A stretch of DNA of 64,000 bases. It comes from Trametes villosa (lineage: Eukaryota > Basidiomycota > Agaricomycetes > Polyporales > Polyporaceae). Positions 11,636 through 23,970 of this stretch are shown here, piece after piece. Numbering within the stretch: the first letter of the stretch is position 1; each line of letters begins with the position of its first letter. The translations under genes were made by a program, and so were the position numbers. Below the pieces are notes generated by a model that ran no database searches, had not been told where the DNA came from, and saw only the letters and a program-made list of their open reading frames with translations. Location of the stretch: the NCBI GenBank assembly GCA_002964805.2, contig PUDQ02000010.1, positions 2,356,001 to 2,420,000 of the forward strand, written 5' to 3'.

Positions 11636-14572
11636 ATGACGGAGCCCAAGCACATGAAGATCGCCGTCCTCACCTCCGGAGGAGACTCCGCGGGCATGAA
11701 CGCAGTCGTTCGTGCCATCGTCAAAACTGCAATTATCAAGTACGCGATCCCCGCGCGAGGACGGGCTTCCGTCTGACGCCATTTCCCCTTTTCTCCAGAG
11801 GCTGCGAGGCTTTTATCGTACGTGAAGGATACGAGGGCCTCGTCCGCGGTAACACCGAGGGGCATCGCCACGCTCAAGCCTCAGGGACGGCGAGCCCCCG
11901 CCTGAAGCATGAAAACCCAGACGACTTCGTGCACAACCTCCGCTTCGGCGATGGCGAGCTCCTCAAAGATGGAACTGGCGATCACTTAGGCGGCAGGACC
12001 CTCAGGGGCCGATACATTGTCCGCGTAGGCTGGGACGATGTGCGCGGATGGTTTGCGGAAGTGAGGAACCTAATATTCACATCGCGGATGCATTTACTCA
12101 AGAGACGCTGTAGGGCGGTACCCTCATCGGTACCGCGCGCTCCACCACGTTCCGTACACCGGAAGGCCGCCTGACCGCTGCACACAACCTGATCAAGGAA
12201 GGAATCGATGCACTCGCCGTATGCGGTGGTGACGGCTCCCTCACTGGCGCAGACGTCTTCCGCTCCGAGTGGCCCAAACTGATCGCGGAGCTACACTCAC
12301 AAGGCAAGATCACCGAAGAAGAGGTAGCGAAACATGCGCACCTCAAGATCGTTGGCCTCGTCGGCTCCATCGACAACGACATGTCCATGACGGACCTCAC
12401 GATCGGCGCCCCGACCGCGCTGCACCGGATATGCGAATCCATCGACAACATCAACTCCACAGCCTTCTCGCATTCGCGCGCGTTCGTTCTGGAGGTTATG
12501 GGCCGCCATTGTGGTTGGCTCGCGCTCATGGCTGGCGTCAGCTGTGGCGCCGACTTCATCTTCATCCCCGAGAGCCCGCCCGATGCGGACAGCTGGGAAG
12601 ACGACATGTGCCAGAAGATCCAGGGCGTAAGTGGTCTCGTCGATCGTCAGGACAATTACTGACATTTACCATAGCATCGAGACGCTGGAAAGCGTAAGAC
12701 GATCGTCATCGTCGCCGAGGGCGCGCTCGACTCGAAGCTCCAGCCCATCCGCGCTGACTTCGTCAAGGATGTTCTCTCGCAACGTCTTGGCCTCGATACG
12801 CGGGTGACCACGCTCGGCCACACTCAGCGCGGAGGCAAGCCATGCGCCATGGATCGTATCCTGGTAGGTGCAGTTCTAGACGCGATGAGAGTTTACGCTG
12901 AGCATTCCATGTGGTAGCCGACATTGCAAGGTGTCGAAGCAGTGGAAGCTCTCCTCGAGGCCACGCCAGAGACGCCCTCATACATGATCGGTGTCCGGGA
13001 GAACAAGATTACACGTGTCCCTCTTATGGATGCCGTGAAAATGGTGAGGCATGCCTGCCATCTGGTGAAGAGTAACGTGCTAATACATGCGAAAGACCCA
13101 AGAAGTTGCGCAGGCCATCTCAGTGAAGGACTTCCAGAAGGCAATGTCTCTTCGTGATCCCGAGTTCTGCGAGAGTTTGGAAGGCTTCTACGCTACATCC
13201 GTGCTCGAGCACGAGCCCATTCTCCCCCATCATCTCGTGAGTGGTTTTCCTCCTATGTTATGAGCGCGAGCTAATATCCTTGCAGCGAATGCGTGTTGCC
13301 ATCATGCAGTAAGTCTTGATCGGCGCAGATGCAGCCAATGTCTGACCAGAATCATAGCGTGGGTGCTCCGGCAGGCGGCATGAACGCAGCAACGCGCGCG
13401 GCCGTTCGATACTGCATCCGGCAAGGCCACAAGCCCTTCGCGATCCACAACGGCTTCGTCGGCCTGCTCGACGACAACGTGCACCAGCTCTCGTGGCTCG
13501 GGGTCGACAACTGGATGACGCGCGGCGGGTCCGAGCTCGGCACGAACCGCAAGCTGCCGGACATCGACCTCGGCGCAGTCGCGGCGAAGTTCCAGCAGTA
13601 CAACTTCCACGCGCTCATGATGATCGGCGGCTTCGAGGCGTTCAACGCGCTCCGCATCCTCGACGAGGGCCGCAAGCACTACCCGGCGTTCAACATCCCC
13701 GTCGTGCACCTCCCTGCGACGATCTCGAACAACGTGCCGATGACGGAGTTCAGCCTGGGCAGCGACACGAGCTTGAACGCGCTCGTGGACGCGTGCGACG
13801 CGATCAAGCAGAGCGCGTCGGCGAGCCGGAACCGAGTGTTCGTCGTCGAGACGCAGGGCGGCAAGTGTGGCTACATCGCGACGATGGGTGCGCTCGCGGT
13901 AAGTGTGAAGGCTTTTGGTCGACATCTTCAGAACTTATGCTCCGCATCATAGACTGGCGCGTGTATCGTATACACACCAGAGAGTGGTATTGACCTGGAC
14001 AAGCTCCGCTACGATGTCAAGTTCCTCAAGCGCAGGTATGCCCTCGACGCGAAAGGCAAGAGTGAAGGTCGCCTGGTCCTCAGGTATGTCCCGGCATATC
14101 ATGATGACGCTACCGCTGATACTAACCCGCGCACAGGAACGAGGTCTCGTCCGACGTCTACACGACCGACGTGATCACGAAGATGTTCAAAGAAGAGGGC
14201 GGCTCGCTATTCGACTCGCGCTCGGCCGCGCTCGGCCACACGCTGCAGGGCGGGATCCCGTCGCCGATGGACCGCGCGCGCGCGGTGCGCCTCTCGCTCA
14301 AGAGCATGGCGTTCATCGAGCGGCACCACCAGGAGCTGCTCAAGCAGCAGACGCGCACGAAGCAGGCGCCGCCCGAGAGCGCCGCGGTGATCACGATCCA
14401 GGGCACGGCCGTGCAGTGGGTGCCCGTGCGCGACATGGTCGAGCACGCGGACATGAAGAACCGCCGCGGGAAGCACGCGTGGTGGGAGGCCCACCGCGAG
14501 CTCGTCGAGGCGCTCGTCGCGCGCCCGCAGATCCTCGCGAAGACGGCGGAGAAGCGGGACGTGCCGCACTGA
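11636..14572 (+). CDS. pfkA: ATP-dependent 6-phosphofructokinase
   Basis: It phosphorylates fructose 6-phosphate to fructose 1,6-bisphosphate in cytosolic glycolysis. The gene has the fused two-half form of fungal enzymes. The N-terminal half starts [20 protein letters not shown] (ATP site), then [32 protein letters not shown], the catalytic-loop region [15 protein letters not shown] and [14 protein letters not shown]. The C-terminal half has [42 protein letters not shown] with [10 protein letters not shown], and [18 protein letters not shown]. It ends with [14 protein letters not shown] and a stop at 14570-14572. At least eight introns interrupt it; the first donor follows [13 protein letters not shown]. 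The start codon is followed at once by [11 protein letters not shown], as in other filamentous fungi, with no long N-terminal regulatory extension of the yeast type. The total is roughly 800 residues. Confidence 0.95.
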
Positions 14573-15116
14573 TTGGGGAGAGGGGCGCCGGTGTAGGACT
14601 CTCGATAGAAGGAAGCCGCAAGGATAGAATGTACTTTAGCAATGACCCTGTCGAGACGGTGCAGACCATAGATCGTGTTCTCATGTACTTCCTGGCTTAC
14701 GCAACTACTCATGAACAAATTCCTCTCATCATTCCTAAGTGGTAGATCTCGAGCTCGCCGTCCCTCTGAAGCTTCTGGTGCATGCTATGGCCGCTCTCTG
14801 AGTACAAAGGTTGCGTGCCTTCATTCGCAAATGGTCCGCTGTGGACAACATCTTGGGCACCCATATCCATAGTTTCTTATAAACCCTGTTGTCCCGCACC
14901 ATGCAGACGCTCACGTTCTCATGAGCTTCTTGCACTTCATTTCAAGATAAGTATGCGATCACGATTGATCAAGCAAGCGCCGTTCTCCAGTACATTGATC
15001 GTACAACACAAGTCATATCCTACAACAGCGGACCAATAGCATCTCCAATCGTCTCAGTAGCGCCAGCACCTGAGCATTTGTTAGCTAAAAGACGCCTATC
15101 GATCCTGACAGATCAC
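14573..15116. other. convergent 3' intergenic region
   Basis: This holds the 3' flanks of phosphofructokinase (+) and the DM9 protein (-). It is less GC-rich than the coding DNA around it. No gene was seen. Confidence 0.5.
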
Positions 15117-15982
15117 TCACAGGATAGCGTAGTCCTGCTTGACGACATGTTCACCTCCGCCGAATGCGACGTTGGCGCCACCCTGAATAACGAAGATACG
15201 TGTGAGTTTACCTCCATACGACCAATGCCCTGACAACTCACGAGGTGCGTGCCAGTCTTGCCGGGGACCCTCACGCCATTGACGGTCGCGAGCGCATGGA
15301 ACAGCTTCCCGCCGTTCTCCTCATACCCGCCCTCGACCGGGCGCCGGCCAGCCGGGATCTGGCCGTGCGCTGTCGGAACCCACTCCATCGTGTTCGGGTC
15401 AAACGGCAGCAGGTCATACCGCCCGCGATGCTCGAGCTCCCGCCCGCCGTACGCGACGCGCGCAGGCGGGTTCAGCGACGGCACGATCTTGCACGGGTGT
15501 ACGGCGTTGCCGAGCAGCGCGCTCCCAACGAACACCGGGGTGCGCCCGTCGGCATCGTATGCGACCGGCTGCCCTGCCTGTTGGCCCGGGAAGGGCGCAG
15601 CGTCGCCCAGCGGGACGCGGAAGCCCGACGGCGGCGGAGCCTGCGCGCCATGCCCGGGAGGGGCGCCGGCAGGAGGAGAGAAGTGACCACCAGGGTTCGG
15701 GGAGGTGCCGCGGTTGGCGAAGTCACCAGTGTGCACACCCGGGATGGGGACCTGGGCGAGGTCATGCCCGCCAGGAACGGGGAAGCCTGGCATGGGCACT
15801 CCAGTACCGTGGCCTGGGACGGGCATCATTGGGGCACCGTAGGGGGGAGGCAGACCATGATCTGAGCCCTGTGGCTGCGGAAACGCGTGCTTGTTGTGCT
15901 TCTTGGACTTCTTGTCGTCGTCGGAGGAAGAAGAGCTCGAGGAGGAGCTCGAACGGCTACGGCGGCGACTGTGCGATCCCAT
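15117..15982 (-). CDS. DM9-repeat protein with Arg/Ser-rich N-terminus
   Basis: DM9 (DUF3421) modules are small beta-rich domains, some of which bind mannose in animals. Their role in fungi is not settled. There are two exons, 15242-15982 and 15117-15182, giving 268 residues. The N-terminus is RSRSS-rich, with an SSSSSSSSSSDDDKKSKK run, then a Gly/Pro-rich low-complexity stretch to about residue 140. The DM9 part follows: FVGSALLGNAVHPCKIVPSL, then GRYDLLPFDPNTMEWVP, GYEENGGKLFHALATVNGV and, after the intron, GGANVAFGGGEHVVKQDYAIL and stop. The in-frame stop directly after DYAIL makes this the simplest 3' end. A further splice at the same place would add only LCWRY. There is no signal peptide, so a cytosolic or nuclear place is likely. 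Confidence 0.82.
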
Positions 15983-16706
15983 GTTGCGCTGTGATCAGCT
16001 ACGGATCCGTCAGCTCAAGTGCGATTGAGTGAAGGCAGACGTATGCAGGACATACAATGGAGTGGTTGTAGCAAGATCAGGGCCTCCCCACGTTCGTTCG
16101 TATATGAGAGCCTAGAGGGACGAGAGAAAGAGGCGGTGGCACCGCCGCTCGCGTAACTGAAGCCGGAGATATCCTTGCCCATTGTGGCGCGGGCGGCTGT
16201 GTAACGTCGTTAGTCGAGCGCTACCCTGAGCGTCCAAATACTTGGTGCGATTTGTACTAGTTTGTACGTTCGACGAATCGTTTTTCTGAGGTCATTTAGC
16301 ATGACCACTAAGTTCATTCCACTGCGCAACCATACACACAGCAAGAAAATTGAGAGAAGTGATAACCGTCGGACTCTTTGTAATTCGGGATTTCACAACC
16401 GCCGATGGCAGCTGTGCCCCGCAGTGGCCCGGAGGGCAGTGCGTACCGCAAGCAATGCGGTCTGGGAAGACTAGCGGGAGCATGTGTTGCGCTTCGAATA
16501 AAAACCGCCGACGGTTCCCTAGAATGTCAGACAATAGAAGCTAGGACGCTGACTGCGAAGCAAGGCACGAATGCGAGGCACCGCGATGTTGCTTCGAATC
16601 GCAGCCTCCTGACATCCACGTCAGCCCTGCACGCTATTAGGACAGAGAACCCAGCAAATCAAAGGGCTATAATATTACAAATCCTACACGCCGCACGTCG
16701 GAGAGT
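15983..16706. other. intergenic, no gene seen
   Basis: This is the upstream region of the DM9 gene and the 3' flank of the PalA gene. The 225-residue plus-strand frame that enters it from 16405 is antisense to PalA exons and is not supported. Confidence 0.45.
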
Positions 16707-19700
16707 TCATTTACCCTTCTGCGCCGACCGCGTCACCCTGCGCTTCGCTTCTATCGGCTTCGGCGCCGGGGGCAAGGCCATCGTCTCCCACTCGTCCGAG
16801 TCGGGCGGCGGGAGATCAAGGGCTGCCCGCTGCTTTGGCTTGCTGATGGGCGCGGGCTCTGCGGATATAACGGCTTCGACGGAGGCGCTGCTACGCGGAG
16901 GAGACTTCGGCACATTAGGGGGCATGTCAGTCGCGGGAGTGTCTTCGGGAACGTGGCTTGATAGAGCCAAATTGTCCATCGCGCGCGTCAGGGCACTGCG
17001 TAAAATCAGCACCGCAGAACTTGACAGATGCTACAGGATGGCGACGGCCCAGGGACGCACCTTGCTTCCTGGCCCCTAGTGGCCGCGTAGTCCTTGCACA
17101 AGGCGCGGAACTCGGACAGCAGCGCGGAGAAGTCGTTGTAAAACTGACGGTGACCGCGTCAGGACAGGCTGCGGAACCATGGGAACGGCGGGTCGGCGGG
17201 AAGTCGTACCTTCTGGCCTTCCTCCAAGTTCCGGACTATCTCCCGGTATTTGTGATATGCCAGGTCGAGAGACTGCAGCGCGAGCTCGCGCTCCTTGACC
17301 ACCGCGTCCTCCTTCCGGGACTGGAGAAACAGCGTGTGACGTTCCTACAACCACCGAGCGGAGATGAGTTAGAAGGTTGTCAGGAGAAGCTGCCACAGAA
17401 AGGCACGGACCTGGAGCGCCTGCAGGAGCTCTTCCTGCTTCTTCCCGTTCTCCTCGAGCTGTACGCGGAACCTGTCGTACTTGGACAGCTCCTCGTCGAG
17501 AATGTCTTCGAACATCGCCGGTTGCACGTTTACCCACTGCTCCATCGCCGCCGCTGCCTTCGCGATGCGCGTGGTGATGTCATCAGAAGCCGCCGTGCGG
17601 TCGACTCGCGCGCTGAGCTCGGCCCTGGCGTTTGACAGGTCTTCGAGCTGTTCGAGAAGCGTGCGCAGGGCCCGCGCGTGCACGCGCGTCGGGTCGGACC
17701 CTGCAGTGCCCACCCGTCGCGCAAGATCGACTGTCGAGGACGGGATGGACATTTCCAGTTCGTCCTACGGAGGCGTTAGAGAGCGTGTTACGCAGGCACA
17801 GCTTGCGGTGGGCGCGACACGCACCTCCGGCCAGGTGAGTTGCGCGATCGAGTCTTCCCATTCTTCCCACTTCTGTCGCACGAGTGCGTCGCTCGCCTTC
17901 GCCTGGTCGAGGACGGCCCGGTACTGTTGTTCCTTCCCCACAAGGTCTCTGTTCGCCTCCAGCGAAGGAGCCCGCTCGGGGATCCGCCGCCCGTGCTCGC
18001 GCAGGGCTTCGTCTTCGTCCGCTTCCTGATCCAGAATGTCCATCGACTGCCACGCCGTTCATTAGCGGGTGGACCTGCCGTAACTCCTTTGTACATACCT
18101 CATCGAGGAGCGAGGAGACGTGCTGCGCCAGTGCCTGGACGTCCCGGATATATGTCTCCACGCGCTCAGGCCCGTGCTCCAGCCTGACCTCCTCGGCCTT
18201 TTTTACGAGGGAAGGGGGCAGTCCGATCGGCCTGTCGAGCGCGTCAAGGGCGGCGGGAAGGTTCAGGCCCTCTCGGGCGCTGGTGTGGTCGTGGTGAGAA
18301 CACACGCGGAGCTTGCGCACGCTGGAGCCGCCAGCAATGGCAACTCTGCTTACCTTGACAATGCGTCGTCCAGATGGCGCGTTCGGTCATGAATCTCCTC
18401 CGTGAGCCAGTTACGCCTGCGGTCATTGTATATCTCTGTTCGTACCGTAAAATCAGGACGCGGGGAGCGCGTGGGTGGGTACCGGGAGCGGACGTACCGA
18501 TAGCAAGGCGCGCGCCCCACCCCAGCAGCTCGCCGAATATTACGCCATCCTTTCCGACGACGCTCTTCGGATCTTGTAGGCCCGCGTCAACGAGCGGCTG
18601 CGACATGGACACCTCGGTGATGGGGGGAAGAGCGGAGGCAGGGGGGACGTCTTGGTGATATATTAAGTCGTTGTCACGTTCCGCACGAGAGACATTCTTC
18701 TGAACGTTATCAAGGAGCGACTGGCCGAATCGTGAGCTCGTAACATCATCTCGCACGACGGGGACGCGTTTCGCTACCTTGATGTCCTGCTGTACCGGCT
18801 GCGCCACGCCACCGCGCCTGCCTGTGTCATATCCTTTCTTCGCGAGATTCTGAGCCTCGAAGAGGCGCGCGAGTTCGTGGCCATAGCTACGCGCAGGCAG
18901 CGTCAATATGGCGATGAATATTGTGGTACTGACGGGGATCGTACCGATGCGCTTCCAGATCTTCCCGACTTTTTCTGTACTGGGCGGCCGCGAGGAAGTG
19001 CAGCTCTTTGGTCTCTAGGTGGGAAACCCAATTCTGCTTCTATAAGTGTCAAAGGAAAGGTTTATGGATATTGCAGCCACATACCGAAGGAAAGACATGT
19101 TTGATGGAAGGGGAGGACTCCTTGATGTACTTGGCAGCTGAACCATAAAACGATGCCACCTACGGCAGGAAGACTCAGCGGGGCGTTCGGCCGTAAATGA
19201 TGGAAGTACCTTCTGCGCGAGCTTCGCAATGAGCCCATTCTTGTAGTTGTCTGCACAAGTGTCAGATTTGGACGGCACCAAGCGCGGAGCGGCGTACCCA
19301 TCACGGCACGTTGCCAAACACATTCCTGTGCCTGCGCGAGCATGAGGAACTCTAGACTCTTGACGAACGGCGCCCCGATCTCTATTTCTGGGTTCTCCGG
19401 GCCAAGCGATGCATGCAGCTGTGGTAAAACTGAGTCGTGGAGGTAGCTAAGGGCACCGGCGGCACTCTATGACAGATGGTAAGTGAATCGTATCTACAGC
19501 ACGCACACTTCTGTGATGGCAACTCACCTGATAGAATTTGATCGCTTGCTTCAAGCCTTGAGGCGTCGAGCGGTCCTCGGTGCTACCGAGTTGGGAATAA
19601 AGCGCAGCAAGGTTGAATAGGACGGTTGCACGCTCGTAGACGAGGTTTTTTAGGGTTTCCGGTAACGCGGAGCTGTTGAAAGCGGGAGCATAGGGGACTT

Positions 19701-20065
19701 CAAGGCCGATCTGCACGATACACACTCAGGAGAAGAGACAAAGACACGACATTGCGTAACGGACATCGGGTGGCAACTTCGTCAAGATAAACACGAGCTG
19801 TGCATGGTAGCTTGGGAGACATTAGTATCGCGCGTATTTTGACCCGCACTTGAATGTTGACAACATACCTGAGCAAGGTGCCGACGCGGTCGACGTGAAC
19901 TCCGCCACTCGTAGCTTCCGCGCGGAGCTTCTCCCAGTGGCCAATGTCCCATCGGTACGCGTCCGGATGCGTGTCGCTATGATGCGAGAGGATGTAATCC
20001 CGTACTACCTGCCGAAGAGGGACAGTGTAGGTCTTCTTGAAAGGGATAGACAGCTGATTCGGCAT
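16707..20065 (-). CDS. palA: BRO1/ALIX family adaptor, PalA (Rim20) type
   Basis: PalA/Rim20 links ESCRT-III to cleavage of the PacC/Rim101 factor in ambient-pH signalling. The start at 20065 gives MPNQLSIPFKKTYTVPLRQV, the BRO1 N-terminus, then HPDAYRWDIGHWEKLR. Later exons read IGLEVPYAPAFNSSALP, VLFNLAALYSQLGSTEDRS and GLKQAIKFYQ, typical of BRO1 domains. Further on, RVPVVRDDVTSSRFG and DNDLIYHQDVPPASALPPI precede the coiled-coil V-domain. This contains MFEDILDEELSKYDRFR, KEDAVVKERELALQSLDLAY and, across an intron, HKYREIVRNLEEGQK-FYNDFSALLSEF. The last exon is Pro-rich and ends SDEWETMALPPAPKP and a short basic tail. The distinction from vacuolar-sorting Bro1 rests on the SIPFKKT start and the V-domain wording. 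At least ten introns are likely. Confidence 0.85.
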
Positions 20066-21033
20066 GAAGACCAGCGGGGGAAGAGGCTGTGCCACACACG
20101 CTGTAAGCGATGATCGAGCAAAGCCCGAGCGTCGTTGAGCGCGTTGGTATCGCGCGGATGCCGCAGATGTACAGTCGCAACAATGATGCAGGCGGACGGG
20201 GAGGGAGGAGATGCGGTAAAACCTTGCAATAAGTGCGTGCAAAGGTGGTCAGTGGTGGCTCGAGGTCAGGCAGAAACGCCAAAGTACATGCTAAAGTTAC
20301 ACGATTTTCCCACGCCCCGTAATGGCTGGACCCCGGTTACCCCGAATACAACAGCGACTCGTTCCGCACTGCCCAGTGCCTCCTCCCACTTTGTCTATCG
20401 TAGTTGCGTGATACGCTAGTCTGGTCTGCATCGATTCTCAACTACTATGGCCGTAGGCGGGCAGACGATTACATCTTGCACCCGACCTCGTCCTGTCAGG
20501 CCTCAGCTTACATGCAGTGGTTACTGCCTCTGCGGCCGAGGTTCAACGTCAATCGCCAAGTTTGTGAAGGTGCAGCTGTTTACCACCGCTAACGTACGAC
20601 TAGTTGTATTGACCATGATTTCAGGAGGAAAAGGATAAGCAGATATTCTGCAATGAATGCCACGCGCGTATGGGAATGGCACTGCGCAGCCCGCTTCTGT
20701 GGGGGATCCTACTAGGGCTAGGCTCATCATGAGCTTAATGGCACTTGCCGCACGTCCCCATTGTCCCCAACGACTGGCACACTCCCACGTCCCAACTGTT
20801 GCGGGGAAGAATGTCGCATCGCCTGGGCCTTCTCACCGAGGCCGTCTCTCCGGAAGAGACACCCTTATGCCGTCTTCGGTGTTGCAGTGGATGGGCGCCG
20901 ATGCAGACTGCCCCAGCCTTACCCAAGCATCGCATCACCTAACGCACTAATAATCGCGCAGCAGATTCGAGCCGTATAAAGCGACGGAGGAGCTCAACTC
21001 GTTCTCTCAGCACTTGACTACCCCGCTCCAAAC
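20066..21033. promoter_or_regulatory. intergenic, with a TATA box for the downstream small gene
   Basis: No gene was recognised. A TATA box, GTATAAAGCG, lies at 20974-20983, about 58 bases before the start of the small gene at 21034. The same word stands about 63 bases before its paralog. Confidence 0.55.
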
Positions 21034-21591
21034 ATGGGTCGCTCCGTCTATCCCACTTCCGGCAACCGCAAGAGTGCGCTCGCTGCTACTCGCAGCACCA
21101 TAGCAAGTCCCCTCCCTCTACTCCCATTCCCTGATGCTAAAGCGGGACCATCGGTTAGCCTGCGGATACTCCCCAGTCCTCAACCAGAACGCCAAGTTCC
21201 GCTTACCCGAACATCTCTACCATTGTGATTCCGAAATACGTAGGTTCACGGCCCCCGCTATAACCCCTCCCAAAGCTCACCTGACTACCCAGGCGCTCGT
21301 ACGTTTCCCCCGCTAATGATCGCGCGCGCGATTTGCCCACACGATCCGCAGAACCAGCGCGTCCTTGTGCAGCATCGCGCCAACGACTGGATTCCTGGCG
21401 TTGTGACCAACCATTCCTACGACACAGTACGTCGCATGCCACCTCTGACGGCATCGGACCGTTGCTTACAGGCCGCCCTGTTCTCGTCGCAGCGCTCCGC
21501 GCGCCTTGCTACCGAGGTCGAGTTCGACAGGGCGGGCGGCGGGCGCATGCGCCGCGGCTTCGTCGACCACGATGTCCGCCCCTGTGAGTAG
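21034..21591 (+). CDS. small protein of unknown function, WIPGVVT family, paralog 1
   Basis: I do not recognise this protein from a named family. The 3' part is firm: an exon starting after the acceptor at about 21350 reads NQRVLVQHRANDWIPGVVT and stops at a donor in CACAGTACGT. A final exon after TCGTCGCAG reads RSARLATEVEF, then a Gly/Arg-rich turn and GFVDHDVRPCE and stop. The paralog at 23415-23970 has the same two exons with the intron at the same place. The proposed first exon starts MGRSVYPTSG at 21034, matching MARTSHPTYS in the paralog; the exons between are uncertain. It is about 100 residues, with no signal peptide or membrane segment. The VLVQxR...WIPGVVT...TEVEF...GFxxxDxRP pattern suggests a small beta-barrel of SH3 or Tudor type, which is inference only. 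Confidence 0.6.
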
Positions 21592-23414
21592 GGCGAGCCG
21601 CCGCCGCCCAACCACCGCCTCTTTAATTCCCATGTACTATCGGTGTCTCCGCATCGCCGACTCGGAGGGCCTGCCGTTGTCCTGATCCTGTAACCTTGCT
21701 CGTGTCCTGAGAATAGAATCTATAGGGTCTCTCGCGCAGTCCCGACCGCACACCGTCGTTCTCGACCAGAGTAGTACCCTGGGATCATCGGAAAGATCTG
21801 GGTTCATAGGGTGGCCAGCTTCCGCGAATGCTTCTCGACCATAACTTGACGTTGTGGGGTTGTTCCAATCGGACAGCTACAGCTATAATGTACCCGCTCA
21901 CGCTTGAATGACAGCGGCAAATGTGGCAGCGTCTTATGACAGTTATTGACCGATGCTGACGGAGGTATGATGTAGGAGAGAAATACAGCAGAGGCTCCCC
22001 ACGCTTCCTATGGCGGGCCGGGTACCCTGGTGAATTTGCGCTAGGGCCAGCTCGGCGAAAAGTGGGGACAACGAACTGGGTGAGAAGAGTACAGCGGGCC
22101 AGCCTGGGCCAGCCGAACCACCCTCAATCTAAGACGTCACAGCAGAAGCGTATGTATTTCCTGTCAACATCCCCGGCGGCCGGTGCATTTTGTCAGATCT
22201 GGAGGCCGACAGCCAGGATGCTCAAGGAACCCGGAGCAGCGGCCGCGGTGCCACGAACTTCATCTCATCGGACACTAATAGATGAGGTCAGCACGATTGT
22301 TCAGCAGCCCAAGGGCTCCCGTGTGGGTCCGATTAGCAGATACAGTGGATATGAGCGTCATAGGGTCTGTGATAGACGAGGTTAAGTATGTGCATGGGTG
22401 CAGTTCATGTTCATGGGGATGGAGAGCTCAAACGCGACCAAAGCTTTGATACACCTGGCGAACGATACAAGGGCGTCCGCGCCCGTTCAACGTCCATGGA
22501 GTACTTTGATCTGACTAAATCTCCACATATGCAAATGTACACATTAGATTTGCCTCCGGAGGGCCGACGCCACGACGACGAAGGTGAAGTTGTGAACAAG
22601 CAGTTTAGACGCCAAGCGTTTGCCGGAATGAGCGCTCAAATCGTTATCTCGATCCGATCGAAGAAGGAACCGATTGCCAGGGACTTGGGTGCGGGACCCC
22701 TGAGTCTCTTGCACTTAAGCGTAGGTTCACTAATTGCTGAGACTCGCCTCTTCGACCCAGACCACCAGCAAGTATCGCAGCTGCCTGGCATAATCCAAGG
22801 ACGCTGTCTGCACATGGTCAATCGTCTCAACCAGCGGCATCTTTCGCTAGATCCGCATACACCCAAGCGGCCTCGGGAGCACCGGCGCGCCATTGCTTCC
22901 GCCACGAAGCGCATCATCATCGAATATCTACCCCGGAGCGCTCTCACGAATCACGATGTAAGTTCTTGACGAACGACAGATCGAGGCCGCGTAGGCGATG
23001 TGCTGCTGGAGTGGCCGTGCAGCCGTAAGTGAAGACGTAACCGGCAGGGAGATCGTTCAGCCACGGAATGTACAGTAAGTGCAACAGCCCACTGTGACCG
23101 ACGGTCAATGATACTGTGCTGGATCTGATTACTCTGTAGCGGCCCGTAACTCTGGGTACGATGGCACGGCATTTGTACCGCCGTCAACCCTCTGCCGCGC
23201 TGCTCAACCGCCTACAGCAGCGGCCGGCCATGTTCGCGGTGGTCACGCCCATGATCACTCGAAGTGGACCTGTATTGGGCCAGATCCCAGGGTAGTGGGC
23301 GGGTACACCGGCGCCTTCGCCACAGAAGCGCTTGCGCAGTACGTACCAAAGTATAAAGCGTCATAGCCCTAGGACTCTGACCCCCCCGCCCCGACTTGGC
23401 TCAGCCCGACCATC
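21592..23414. other. intergenic between the two small paralogs
   Basis: No certain gene. One open frame at 22388-22969 on the plus strand (193 codons, starting MCMGAVHVHGDGELKRDQSF) is longer than expected at this moderate GC content, but I recognise nothing in it and it has no paralog in the window. A TATA box GTATAAAGCG lies at 23351-23360 for the next gene. Confidence 0.4.
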
Positions 23415-23970
23415 ATGGCCCGTACTTCGCACCCCACCTACAGCCGCCGCCGTGCCAGCACTGCGCGTGCCACTACTAGCAACACCGTGGTATGCTCTTT
23501 CCTGCACCCCCTACCTCTCCAGCGGCTGAGATGTGGTGCATCAGACCGCAACACCCGCCCGCGAGTCGCCCATGAATGTCTCCCCGGCGGGCAACACAGT
23601 CCCCGCCTACGTGAGTCCCACACCACTCGCCGTCGCCTCTACTATGAACTCACATACCCGCAGACGATGGTACATAGCCGTCGCCGCACACCTTCCTCAT
23701 ATGCCTATTCTGATCTTGACATGGCAGAATCAGCCTGTGCTGATCCAGTACCGCACCGATATATGGATCCCCGGGGTGGTCACCCGCCAGTTCTACAACG
23801 CGGTACGTATATGATTTCCCTGCGGTTCCGCTCGATGCCTTGCTGACGTGAGTCCTGCCCCGCGCCGCAGCGGTTCGCGTGTCTCGTTACCGAGGTCGAG
23901 TTCTACACTGCGGACGGCTCGCGCACGCGGACCGGCTTCCTCGCTCGCGATATCCGCCCGAACGCCTGAG
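23415..23970 (+). CDS. small protein of unknown function, WIPGVVT family, paralog 2
   Basis: This is the diverged tandem partner of the gene at 21034. The first exon is MARTSHPTYSRRRASTARAT and on to a GTATGC donor. A probable second exon is TATPARESPMNVSPAGNTVPAY, ending at a GTGAGT donor (first 20 residues: TATPARESPMNVSPAGNTVP). The conserved pair follows: NQPVLIQYRTDIWIPGVVT and on to YNA at a GTACGT donor; then, after CGCCGCAG, RFACLVTEVEFYTADGSRTR, TGFLARDIRPNA and stop. Substitutions relative to paralog 1 are spread over the protein while the core motif, frame and intron position are kept, which argues for selection on a real protein. No localisation signal was seen. Neighbours (PalA and a GH5 glucanase) give no functional hint. 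Confidence 0.65.

Noticed and set aside
13302..13925. 207-codon minus-strand frame
   Set aside because: Exact antisense of the C-terminal half of phosphofructokinase, low in stops because of codon bias.
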